64,000 bases of DNA from Azolla caroliniana (Eukaryota; Polypodiophyta): contig JBHGNT010000018.1 in assembly GCA_043228905.1 (NCBI GenBank), positions 1,116,001 to 1,180,000 on the forward strand. Reading direction: 5' to 3'. The number at the start of each line of letters is the position of its first letter. Position 1 is the stretch's first letter. This document shows, one piece after another, positions 17,857-28,697 of this stretch. The translations under genes were made by a program, and so were the position numbers. The notes under the pieces were generated by a model. That model saw only the letters and a list, made by a program, of their open reading frames with translations, was not told where the DNA came from and did no database searches.

Positions 17857-20800
17857 ATACACCAGGCAACATCATTGGAAGTACCTCTCGCCGATGAGGT
17901 ACTAGCGCTACTCATGCTCGGTTCCCTCCCGGATAGCAGGGAGACGTTGGTTGTCACTTTGGGCAATGCCGGACCGGAAGGAAAACGGTTATCCCTAGCA
18001 AGAGTGAAGTCGAGCTTGCTAAATGAGGAGGCGCGTCGGAAAGATAAGGATACGAGCTCTGACTCCAAAGCGCTCCTTACCGAATCGGAACGCGGAAGAC
18101 AAAGGAACCGTAGTCCCCAGAACCGGGAGAAGTCGGGGACACGGTCAAAGTCAAGGGGGAGGCCTACTTGCTTCTATTGCGGCAAGCCGGGACACTTCCA
18201 GAAGAACTGTCGGCATTTCCGAAAAGACAAGGAAACCGACAGTACCGATTCGAAGCGGACACCGGACCGGAACGGTAAAGACCGGAGGGGGCCGGATCGG
18301 AAGGGAACGACGACAATCGCGGCAAGTGAAGAAGAGTTGTTGCTCATCACCGAGGAGAGGGAACTAAACATTGCCGGAGACGAGATGACCTGGGTGGTCG
18401 ACTCCGGAGCGTTGTTCCACCTTACCCCAGACCGGAAGTGCTTCTCATCCTACTCAACCGGTGATCACAACTGTGTTCGGATGAGGAATGAAGGTACATG
18501 CCAAATTGTTGGCATAGGAGACGTATGGTTAACAACACCAACCGGATGCAAGCTGCTGTTGAAGGATGTCTGACACGTTCCGGAGGTTCGTCTGAACCTG
18601 ATATCGACGGTCGGCTAGATGATGAAGGCTACATGGGTAGCATCCGGAACAGTGTTATGAAGTTCAACAAAGGGAGCCTGATTGTGGCTCGGGCCTGGAA
18701 GGTCAACACGTTGTACCTGATGAATGCCCGATTATGCCTGGAAGAAGTAAATGTAGCATCCGACATTGCCGGTGAGCTGTGGCACAAGAGGCTATGTCAC
18801 ATGAGCGAGAGAAGGGGATGAAGAGACTTGCAGACGACAACCTCATTCTAGTGAAGAACGTGCACTTGGAGAAGTGCACTGATTGTCTGGCCGGTAAACA
18901 AAACCGGACCTCCCGATCGAGGCCACCAATGAGACGTAATGCACCACTGGAGTTGGTGCATACTGATGTGTGTCAAGTGGACACGAAGTCACATGCCGGA
19001 TCGCAGTACTTCGTGAGGTTCATAGATGACCACAACCAGAAGCTGTGGGCCACACCGTTGAAGACGAAGGATCAGTGTTATCCATCTTCAAAGAGCTCCA
19101 CGCGAGAGTGGAAAGAGAAACCGGCCGGAAGTTGAAGGCGGTTCGAGCAGATAACGGAGGTGAATACCGGGGACAGTTCGAGGAGTACTGTCGCTCGAAG
19201 GGAATCCGACTCGAATTTACTGTGCCGAAGACGTCGGAACTAAACAGGCTAGCTGAGAGGATGAACCGGACCATAATGGAGAGGGTCCAGAGTATGCTAG
19301 CGCATGCAAAACTACCCAAGAAGTTTTGGGCTGAGGCATTGTCGACCGGAGAGGCAAAACTACCCTCAGTACCCTTGGACGGAGACACGCCACAGAGAGC
19401 CTGGACTGGTAAGGAAGTGTCCTACCGGCATCTGAAGGTATTCGGGTGTCTTGCGTATGTGCATGTAGCTAAGGACCGGAGAGGAAAACTAGATTCGAAG
19501 GCCTGTCCATGCATATTCCTCGTTTACGACGACGATGAGTTCGGCTACCGAGTGTGGGATCTGGTCGACAAGAAGGTATTCCGGAGTCGAGATATTATCT
19601 TCATGGAGGACAAGACGCTCGTCGACTGGGAGTCGGAGAAGAATATAATGAACTCCGAGTCGACCGGTAAGGATCGACTCTACGATGAGCATACCCAACC
19701 GGCAAGAGACTGGTTAGCACTCGAGGAACCAGCCGGTTACGGTGAGGATACCGAACCGGCTGAAGAAGAAGTAGAGGAAGCTGAAACCGGAACCGGCCAA
19801 TACCCTGAATCGGATTCGGATGAAGAACAAATAGAGGAGCTGGTTGCAGAAAGCTAAGGACGCAAATATCCTCTCAGAGAGAGAAGCCCCCTCGGAGATT
19901 TCCGGATGCAGAGCGCGTGTTGCTAACCGATGAGGGGGAGCCGGAAAGCTTCGAAGAAGCAAAGGAGGACACCCACAACTACAAGTGGTTGAGTGCCATG
20001 CAGGACAAGATGAATTCCCTACATGAGAACCACAGGTATGAACTGGTGGAGTTGCCGAAAGGAAAGCGGGCACTTCGAAACAAGTGGGTGTACAAGCTGA
20101 AACCGGGAGATGCCGGTAACCCCCCGAGATACAAAGCCAGGATCGTGGTGAAGTGGTTCCAGTAGAAGAAGGGCTTGGACTTCGACGAGATATTTGCTCC
20201 GGTAGTAAAGATGACCTCCATCCAGACGGTGCTGAGTATAGCAGTAACCTCGAGGTAGAGCAGTTGGACGTGAAGACGACATTCCTTCACGGTGACCTTG
20301 AAGAGGAGATTTACATGCAGCAACCAGAAGGATTCGTGGAGAAAGGGAAGGAGCACCTGGTATGCCGGTTGAAGAAGAGCCTGTACGGACTGAAGCAGGC
20401 TCCCTGACAATGGTACCGGAAGTTCGAGTCCTTCATGACCGATCAAGGGTACCACAAGACGCAGGCCGATCACTGCATGTTTGTGAAGAAGTTCGGAGGA
20501 GGCGACTTCTTGATACTCCTTCTGTACGTGGACGACATGTTGATCGTCGGACGGGACCAAGCCAAAATACAGATGCTGAAGAAGGCTCTCAATCGAACCT
20601 TCGCAATGAAAGACTTGGGTCCGGCAAGACAGATGCTGGGGATGCATATCATCCGGAACCGGCCAACGAAGCAATTGTGGCTGTCACAGGAGAAGTACGT
20701 GACAAAGGTGCTTCAGTGGTTCAACATGTTAGAAGTGAAACCGGTCGGATTGACACTCCCGCCAAACTGCAGATTATCCGGTAAGCAAAGCCCGAAGACG

Positions 20801-21250
20801 AAAGCAGAGAAGGCTGATATGATGAAGGTTCCATATGCCTCGGCCGTCGGGAGCTTAATGTACGCAATGGTGTGTACCCAACCGGATATAGGATACGTAG
20901 TCGGAGTGGTGAGCCGGTTCATGAGCAATCCTGGCAAGGAGCACTAGAACGCGGTCAAATGGATTCTCTGGTACTTGAAAGGCACTTCGAACATGTGTCT
21001 CTGATTCGGCTCCGGTAAACCTTAACTCGACAGTTTTACCGATTCGGACATGTTGGTTGATGTGGGTACCAGCCGGTCTACATCCGGGTATGTAATGACA
21101 TATGCAGGGGGAGCTGTTTCGTGGCAGTCGAGGCTGCAAAAGACAGTTGCGTTGTCAACCACGGAGGTGGAGTACATCGCGGCTCTGGAAGCCGGCAAGG
21201 AAATACTATGGATGAAGGACTTCATCGGAGAGCTCGGTATCCGGCAAGAT

Positions 21251-21591
21251 GAATACCGGCTCTATTGCGACAGTCAAAGTGCCATCCACCTTGCTAAAAA
21301 TGCAACGTACCATTCCTGGACGAAGCATATCCAGTGTAGGTATCACTGGATCTGGGAAAGAGTAGATGACCAGGAGTTCGCGCTGATGAAGATCCACATG
21401 ACCGAGAACGGGTCAAATATGCTGACCAAAGCGAATACCGACTCTATTGCGACAGTCAAAGTGCCATCCACCTTGCTAAGAACGCAACGTACCATTCCCG
21501 GATGAAGCATATCCAGCGTAGGTATCACTGGATCCGGGAAAGAGTAGATGACCAGGAGTTCGCGCTGACGAAGATCCACACAGCCGAGAAC
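21251..21591 (+). repeat. Tandem duplication in the C0 RNase H region
   Basis: The stretch from GAATACCGGCTCTATTGCGA to CCGAGAACGGG (about 21251-21411) recurs, diverged, at about 21431-21594. The joint lies after CTGACCAAAG. The two copies differ at several positions, so the duplication is not recent. Confidence 0.8.
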
Positions 21592-21608
21592 GGGTTTAGG
21601 GTTTAGGG
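21592..21608 (+). repeat. Telomere-like tract, GGGTTTA repeated
   Basis: GGGTTTAGGGTTTAGGG (two and a half plant-type telomere units) stands where related copies read GGGTCGGATATGCTGACCAAG. Normal copia sequence (TGCTGATACCCGACAAG) resumes directly after it. Confidence 0.75.
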
Positions 21609-21689
21609 TGCTGATACCCGACAAGCTGGAAGCATGCCAGAAGCGGATCTGACTAGTAAGACACCCCATGCCGGAGTGAAGGGGGAGTT

Positions 21690-22001
21690 TGTTGGGAGAT
21701 AGGTCCCTCCCGATGGGAAGTGAGAAGAGCAGTACTCATGAGAACCGGATGAGGAGTACCCAGCTACGGAAGACCCGGTGAGAACCAGATGAGGAGTATC
21801 CGGCAAGAGTTGGATGGTGCAGGCCCGGTGAGGAGTGCTCACCGGATGAAGGGACATATTCGTAAATATGTTTCTGAGAGTCCATCGGGGCTATATTTGT
21901 AAATAGCCGTAAAGTCCTATTAGTATAAATATGACTTAGGGCAAACTTTGTTTTCAGGTTGTCATTCTTGTTGGTGCAAGAATAGTGAGCACGTAACTGT
22001 G

Positions 22002-22047
<46 letters not shown>

Positions 22048-22323
22048 GAGGTCGTTGCCTCTGTTGTAACCGCCGTCTGTGGCGAAGATCGTGAGCACGA
22101 GGTCGTTGCCTCCGTGAGCTCACTATTGTAATCATTGTTATATAGTGATAGTTTGGAGTCTGTGGACTCCCATGGTTTTGACCCTCTCAAGGTTTTCCAT
22201 GTTAAACATCCTGTGTACTCTTCTCTCCTTTGTGTCGTGCATTTCATTATCCGTTTTTTCTGTGTTCGATTTTAGACTCGGTTGTGGCCGAGCGTTGCGC
22301 ATAGGGAGCGTGCATTCCTGTCA
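21690..22323 (+). repeat. 3' LTR of C0 (634 bp)
   Basis: It starts TGTTGGGAGATAGG after a polypurine tract (GAAGGGGGAGTT) and ends GCATTCCTGTCA. It has a single copy of the segment duplicated in the 5' LTR. A (GA)n run lies at about 22005-22044. Confidence 0.92.
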
Positions 22324-22328
22324 TAAGG

Positions 22329-23876
22329 TTCAAGAAGAGAACAATGGAAAACCGGATGTATCTGAAGCTGCGGAGGGAGATCAAGGCGGAATGTGACATC
22401 ATTAACCTTACCCGTAATACGGAAAGGACTGAGTCATCGATAATCCAACTTGTCGCACGATCGAGTAATCTTGATGTGATGACGTAAGAGCCATACTCGA
22501 TCCCCGATGGCAAAAGAGGAGGGAATCCGATGACGATCCGCATAAGTCTTCTGTGTGTGTTGGTGTTGAGCATGACGAAGGTGAGTAGAGAGATCCATCT
22601 GGATCTTGCGTAGCCTCTCCAAATGATCCTCGACACGAGGGTTGGTAGGTAGCTCCGGGGTGTTGATCATTGACCAACGAGGATGGAAACCAGTATAAGC
22701 GAAAAATGGGGAGACCCAAGTCGAGGAGTGAATAACATTATTATACGCAAACTCCGCAAAGTGGAGAATCTCAGCCCAATCGTCCTGTTGACAACTCAGG
22801 AAACACCGGAGATATTGTTCTAGTGTTTGGTTTGTTCATTCCGCTTGCCCATCGGTTTGGGGATGGTAGCCGGAGGAGAGGTTGCAAGAGACCTTGAGCA
22901 TCTTGAAGAGATGTTGCCAAAATTTGGAGACGTACTGAGGTCCTCGGTCACTGATGATACTGTCTGGGAGGCCGTGATGCCGAAATACCTCACGCATGAC
23001 GAGGGCGGCGATTTCCTCACTAGTGATGGCCTTAGTACACGGCACAAAATCTGCCATCTTCGTATATAGATTGACGACGGTTAAGATAGCATCGAACCCC
23101 TTCGAGACTGGCAGATCGGTGATAAAATCAAGACAAATAGATTGCCACAGCTTACTTGGAATCGGTAAGGGTTCCAACAAGCCGTATGGATGGTGTCGTG
23201 GCATCTTTACTCGACAACAAGTATCACAGGTCCGAACGTAGTCGTCGACAAAACGGCGCATGTGGGGCCACCAAAAAGATCGTTGCACTAGATCCAATGT
23301 CTTAGTACTACCGAAATGCCCCGCCGTATGGATCTCCGATGGCAAAAGAGGAGGGAATCCAATGACGATCCGCATAAGTCTTCTGTGTGTGTTGAGCATT
23401 ACGAAGGTGAGTAGAGAGATCCATCTTGATCTTGCGTAGCCTCTCCAAATGATCCTCGACATGAGGGTTGGTAGGTAGCTCCGGGGTGTCGATCACCGAC
23501 CAACGAGGATGGAAACCGGTATAAGCGAAAAATGGGGAGACCGAGTCGAGGAGTGAATATCATTATTATACGCAAACTCTGCAAAGTGGCGAATCTCAGC
23601 CCAATCGTCCTGTTGATAACTCAGGAAACACCGGAGATATTGTTCTAGTGTTTGGTTTGTTCGTTCCGCCTGCCCATCGGTTTGGGGATGGTAGCCGAAG
23701 GAGAGGTTGCAAGAGACCTTGAGCATCTTGAAGAGATGTTGCCAAAATTTGGAGACGAATTGAGGTCCTCGATCACTGATGATACTGTCTGGGAGGCCGT
23801 GATGCCGAAATACCTCACGCATGACGAGGGCGGCGGTTTCCTCGCTAGTGATAGCCTTAGTACACGGCACAAAATT
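22329..23876 (-). pseudogene. Chromovirus T1 integrase, with a tandem duplication
   Basis: On the minus strand the integrase reads H...C..C zinc-finger remnants (HTAGHFG, CDTCCRVKM), then the core with CLDFITDLP, SDRGPQ and, 35 residues on, the E of YHPQTDGQAE. The part near C0 reads LDLPPQLQIHPVFHCSLLEPY, the usual integrase C-terminal block, and continues at 3875. About 550 bases are present twice (22497-23046 and 23330-23876) with small differences. At 23876 the sequence switches to a chromodomain on the opposite strand. This is a Ty3/gypsy chromovirus of the sushi/Tcn1 type by its sequence pattern. RT and everything upstream are missing. Confidence 0.85.
22497..23876 (-). repeat. Tandem repeat of integrase sequence, period about 833 bp
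   Basis: Unit one is 22497-23329 and unit two (partial) is 23330-23876. Both start CGATGGCAAAAGAGGAGGGA. Mismatches are scattered (for example CCATCTGGATC versus CCATCTTGATC). Confidence 0.85.
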
Positions 23877-24132
23877 TGTTACACCACCGCCGCCCCCGCT
23901 GGAGTTGGACGCCGGCCAGGAGTATGAAGTTGCTGCCATCCTCGATTCCAAACTTGTTCGCAACAAACTTTATTATTTGTTCGATTGGCTCGATTATAGT
24001 CCGAGCGAACGTACTTGGGAACCCGTCGAGCATGTTGCCAATGCTCAGGATCTTCTTGCTGATTTCCACCGAAAGTATCCGGACAAACCCGGTCCGCAAT
24101 CAGCGCCGACTCGTTCCACTCGTCGTCGTTAA
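23877..24132 (+). CDS. Chromodomain of chromovirus T2 (fragment of pol 3' end)
   Basis: About 85 codons are open: a proline run, LELDAGQEYEVAAILDSK, then YYLFDWLDYSPSERTWEP, NAQDLLADFHRKYPDKPG and a basic tail ending at the TAA near 24130. The pattern EYEVAAILDSK ... Y.F.W..Y....TWEP is that of a chromodomain, which in chromoviruses steers the integrase to modified histones. It is followed by a purine tract and an LTR in normal order. The upstream integrase of this copy is missing, replaced by inverted T1 sequence. It may be the other end of a single inverted or recombined element rather than a second insertion. Confidence 0.85.
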
Positions 24133-24143
24133 GGGGAAGATAG

Positions 24144-24574
24144 TGTCATGATATGGCAAGACTCGAACCCATGATCTTATGCTACATGGGTCGAGCTCTT
24201 ACCATTAGACTATGAATTGTAATTTGTAGAATATTATTTTCATTTATACTTTATCATAGAAAATTGATGTACATTCCAGATCTCTCTGGAACATTCTAGA
24301 AGCTTCAGGATTATTCCTAAAAACACTATAAAAGGAGGCACAAGGCATTGTTTTGAACCAAATTGGTTCAACGCCAGTCTTAAGCCTCTTAGCCACTTTG
24401 TACTTATCTTTCACATAATATATTAGCTATTGTCATTATCTTTCTTTCTCTCTCTCTCTCTCTCTCTCTCTCCCCGTTTCTACGAATCTCTCTCACTCCT
24501 CTCTCTCACGTTCCTCGGTTCAGGGCCCCCGCGGTCCCGCCTTATTTCACACGTGAGATCAATACAACTTGACA
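24144..24574 (+). repeat. Composite LTR: chromovirus start, gypsy family G end
   Basis: It begins TGTCATGATATGG after the T2 chromodomain and matches the T1 LTR to the CT tract at about 24450-24475, with the tRNA-like segment and TATAAAAGGAGG near 24330. The rest (GGTTCAGGGCCCCCGCGGTCCCGCC to CTTGACA) resembles the U5 end of family G LTRs. It is followed by a family G primer site and gag, so two LTRs appear to be joined within or next to the CT tract. Confidence 0.6.
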
Positions 24575-24621
24575 TTAATTTGGTGAACTCGACGTGAAAC
24601 AAGGCGGTAGAGGAATTGAAA

Positions 24622-25365
24622 ATGAGGGGATCAGAGCTCGCCATACCCGTGGCGGCAGCAGTCGATCGGATAGTGAGTGCTCGTGAGGGGACGAGCGCCC
24701 TCGATAGGGTCATTGAAGCAATTGTCGGCACAATAGGCCGGTTCGATGGGAAGGACACCACGAGTTATTTGGTGGCCTACTTGGCTGAAATGGTGATGAG
24801 GGACTCCCGGAGGAGAGGCGTTTGGCTGGGTTCCCTCAGGTAGCAACACTGGGCATCCACACAGAGGTGCTCGAGGTGCAGGCTGGATGCCGGACCTGGG
24901 GGGAATTCGAAGTGCGGCTCCTCGAGCGGTACCGGCTTGATGACACGCTTCGGTTATCGAAGTAGGACTTTATGAATTGGGTGGAGACCCCAAGAAAGGG
25001 GAGGAATGTGTTGGCGCTCCTCTGGGAGTTCGAGGAATGCTTCACACGTCTTTCGACATTAGACAAGACCGTACTGGACACGAGCCGTGTCCTTTTATTC
25101 ATCAAAGCTATGGACGTGCGGGATCGGGAGCAAGTGGGTCTCCTGCTGGAGATGGACGATGGGCTGACGGCCAACTGGGCCGTGGTAGAAGGGGTCTATG
25201 GCCGTTTTGACAAACTGCGTGAGTGGGCTGACAAAGGGCTCGTCGGGGGTAGGAGCGGTTGCAACAAGAAACCTTGAGGGACCCCTGCCGACGCGCAAGG
25301 AGGAAACTCAGGATTGGCTTGAGACAGGCTCGTCTGGCGTGGTCAAGGGCCCGTGCGGCGGAGCG
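24622..25365 (+). pseudogene. gag: Gag fragment of a plus-strand family G element (G6)
   Basis: The primer site TTTGGTGAACTCGACGTGAA (about 24578-24597) is followed by the ATG at 24622 (MRGSELAIPVAAAVDRIV). The capsid pattern VGTIGRFDGKDT and, in another frame, WVETPRKGRNVLALLWEFEE and DTSRVLLFIKAMD match G2 Gag. Frameshifts near 24805 and a stop at 25275-25277 disable it. At about 25366 it is joined to copia C2. No CCHC, protease or pol of this copy remains. Confidence 0.8.
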
Positions 25366-27832
25366 AATTGTCGGCATAGGAGACGTGTGGCTGACAACAC
25401 CAGCCGGATGCAAGTTGCTGTTGAAGGATGTCCGACACATTCCGGGGGTTCGACTGAACCTGATATCAGTCGGTCGGCTAGATGATGAAGGCTACACGGG
25501 TAGCATCTGGAACGGTGTCATGAAGTTCACCAAGGGGAGCCTGATAGTGGCTCGGGCCTGGAAGGGCAACACACTGTACCTGATGAATGCCCGGTTATGC
25601 CCGGAGGAAGTGAACGTTGCTTCCAACACTACCGGTGAGCTGTGGCACAAAAGACTGTGTCACATGAGTGAGAAGGGGATGAAGAGGCTTGCCGAAGACA
25701 ACCTCATTCCGGTGAAGGATGTGCAACTTGAGAAGTGCACCGACTGCCTGGCCGGCAAGCAAAACCGCACCTCCTTCCGGTCAAGACCACCGATGAGACG
25801 GAATGCACCACTGGAGCTGGTGCATACCGATGTGTGTCAAGTGGTCATGAACTCACATGCCGGATCGCAGTACTTCGTGATGTTCATAGACGACCACAAC
25901 CGGAAGCTGTGGGCCACACCGTTGAAGACGAAGGATCAGGTGTTATTTGTCTTCAAGGAGCTCCACGCAAGAGTGGAAAGAGAAACCGGCCGGAAGCTGA
26001 AGGCGATTCGAGCAGATAACAGAGGCGAATATCGGGGGTAGTTTGAGGAGTACTGCCGCTCGAAGGGAATCCGGCTCAAATTGACCGTGCCGAAGATGTC
26101 GGAACTAAACGGGCTGGCCGAGAGGATGAACCGAACCATAATGGAGAGGGTCCAGAGTATGCTGGCACATGCCAAGTTACCCAAGACGTTTTGGGCTGAG
26201 GCGCTGATGATAGCGACGTACGTGATAAACAGATCACCCTTAGTACCCTTGGATGGAGACACGCCGTAGAGAGTTTGGACCGGTAAGGAAGTGTCTTACT
26301 GGCATCTGAAGGTGTTCGAATGTCTCGCTTACGTGCATGTGGCAAAGGATTGGAGAGCAAAGTTGGATCCAAAGTCCCGGCCTTGCATATTCCTCGGATA
26401 CGGCGATGATGAGTTCGATTACCGAGTGTGGGACCCCATCGAGAAGAAGGTGTTCCGGAGTCGAGATATTATCTTCATAGAGGACAAGACCCTTGCCGAC
26501 TGGAGTCGGAGAAGAAGATAATGAACTACGAGTCGACCGGTAGGGATCGGTTCGATGTGATTCGGACCTACCCGGCTAAGAGTCGGTTGACACTCAAAGA
26601 ATCGGCCGGTTACGAAGAGGAAACCGAATTGACCGAAGAAGAAGAAGAAGCAGAAACCGGAACCGGCCAAGACCCTGAATTGGATTTGGATGAAGAACAA
26701 ATAGAGGAGCCGGTTGCCGAAAGCCAAGGACGCAAATATCCTCTCAGAGAGATAAGGCCCCCCCGGAGATTTCCGGATGCAGAGCGCGTGTTGCTAACCG
26801 ATGAGGGGGAGCCGGAAAGCTTCGAAGAAGCAAAGGAGGACACCCACAACTACAAGTGGTTGAGTGCCATGCAGGACAAGATGAATTCCCTACATGAGAA
26901 CCACAGGTATGAACTGGTGGAGTTGCCGAAAGGAAAGCGGGCACTTCGAAACAAGTGGGTGTACAAGCTGAAACCAGGAGATGCCGGTAACCCCCCGAGA
27001 TACAAAGCCAGGATCGTGGTGAAGCGGTTCCAGCAGAAGAAGGGCGTGGACTTCGACAAGATATTTGCCTCGGTAGTAAAGATGACTTCCATCCAGACGG
27101 TGCTGAGCATAGCGGCAATCATGAACCTCGAGGTAGAGCAGTTAGACATGAAGACGACGTTCCTCCACGGCGACCTCGAAGAAGAGATTTACATGCAGCA
27201 ACCGGAGGGATTTGTAAAGAAAGGGAAGGAGCACTTGGTTTGCTGGTTGAAGAAGAGCCTCTACGGTTTGAAGCAGGCTCCTCGACAATGGTACCGGAAG
27301 TTCGACTCCTTCATGACCAATCAAGGGTACCACAAGACGCAGGCCGATCACTGCGTATTTGTGAAGAAGTTTGAAGGTAGAGACTTCCTGATACTCCTCC
27401 TGTACGTGGACGACATGTTGATCGTCGGACGAGACCAAGTCAAGATACAGATGCTGAAGAAGACTCTGAACTGGACCTTCTCAATGAAAGACTAGGGTCC
27501 GACAAGACAGATACTGGGGATGCATATCATCCGGGACCGTTCAAAGAAGCAATTGTGACTGTCAGAGGAGAAATACGTGACAAAGGTGCTTCAGCGGTTC
27601 AACATGTCAGATCCGAAACTGGTCGGATCGACACTCCTGACAAACTGCAGATTATCCGGTAAGCAAAGTCCGAAGACTAAAGCAGAGAAGGTGGATATGA
27701 TGAAGATACCATATTCCTCTGTTGTCGGGAGCTTGATGTGCGCAATGGTGTGTACTCGACCAGATATCGGATACGCGGTTGGAGTGGTGAGCCGGTTCAT
27801 GAGCAACCCCGACAAAGAACATTGGAACGCGG
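25366..27832 (+). pseudogene. gag-pol: Copia C2 protease end, integrase, reverse transcriptase, partial RNase H
   Basis: The fragment opens at VGIGDVWLTTPAGCK in frame with the preceding gypsy gag frame, giving a chimeric 260-codon reading frame (25259-26041). Integrase carries KRLCHMSEKG, CTDCLAGK, LVHTDVC and AERMNRTIM. Stops TAG at 26039-26041 and 26267-26269 both stand where C1 has CAG. RT (open 26428-27495) has [20 protein letters not shown] and LYVDDMLIVG. Stops follow at 27493-27495 and 27556-27558. The sequence is cut by G3 at WNAV, in the region before RNase H. Confidence 0.85.
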
Positions 27833-28626
27833 TGTCGAGATATTTCGCAAGTGCGTGTGGAAACGAGGCGGGACCGCGAGGGTCTCGAACCAAAGAGCAA
27901 GCGAGGTAGGAGAAAGAGAGAGAACCGGCTACGCAGGACCGGGGATACACAGGGACACGGCCCTTCAGCACGGAGAACGCGAACAGACACTGACACCGAC
28001 AGATGCGAATGACTAAATATGTATATTAAGAAAAATGGCTGACACGACTACAACCCTCGATGGGGCACAGGTTGGCTACAACCGAACAGGCCGGCGAACA
28101 GATGCCGATGCCTGTTCGCTTCGACGCACAAAGGGGTAGCAGGTCGGAGGTGCTGCCGGAAGCACTCGGGCGTTCCTCGAAACAGCGCGAGCCTCCTCGG
28201 AACCTTGCACAGAAAAGCTATGGAGCTCGAGAAGGAAGGGAAACAGAGAGAGAAGCGTCCAGAAACGGTCCGACAGCACTTCGTCCTCTCTGCGCGAGAT
28301 GCCTGCAACAGCTCTTTTCTGCTCCTTATATAGGCCGACGAGCAGGCCGTCATGTCAGCTTTATTCCCTGTCCCTTTTGGACAGGGATCCGCTCCGTTCT
28401 TCACGCATCCGCGTAGTTACGCCGCCGACTCGTACAGTTCCTTAGCTCGCGCGCGCGACCGAAAAGACTGTTCGCGCGGTCTTCGTCTCCACTTGTGTTA
28501 GGGCCCGTTCCTGCCGATTATCCTCCTAATTCGCTTCTATGTACAACTTGGAGCGTGCGCGCGTGAAGAACCGGTTCCCACGCCTTGGTGTGCCGATTCC
28601 GCTTATGGACGGTTTTCTTCACGACA
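27833..28626 (-). repeat. 3' LTR of G3 (794 bp)
   Basis: The plus strand runs TGTCGAGATATTTCGC to CTTCACGACA. It shares the hairpins and TATA box of the G2 LTR. Confidence 0.94.
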
Positions 28627-28697
28627 TCCGCCCCCACCTAACCGCGCATCCTCCGGTATGCGCCAAGAGAGTTGGGACGGAGAAAACCGGCCCGTCT

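Larger units (their letters stand above)
17862..21672 (+). pseudogene. gag-pol: Copia C0 Gag-Pol remainder, heavily broken
   Basis: This continues the gag begun at 4563. It holds Gag C-terminus, CCHC knuckle CFYCGKPGHFQKNC, protease WVVDSGALFHLTP (stop at 18571-18573), integrase in two frames (18590-19857, with RADNGGEY near 19150), RT from 19917 and RNase H to 21505. Stops include TAG at 20163-20165 (a CAG in C1) and TGA at about 20405, and a small deletion near 20245 shifts the frame. LYVDDMLIVG is still readable at about 20525. Near the 3' end about 170 bases of RNase H are duplicated, and a telomere-like tract replaces normal sequence. It cannot encode a working polyprotein. Confidence 0.88.
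3876..22323 (+). mobile_element. Copia element C0, containing nested C1 and G2
   Basis: Its LTRs are at 3876-4532 and 21690-22323, flanked by the 5-bp target duplication TAAGG (3871-3875 and 22324-22328). It is inserted in the integrase gene of T1. Its coding region was split by C1 at 4949. The remaining gag-pol is full of stops, frameshifts and rearrangements, so this is an old copy. Confidence 0.93.
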
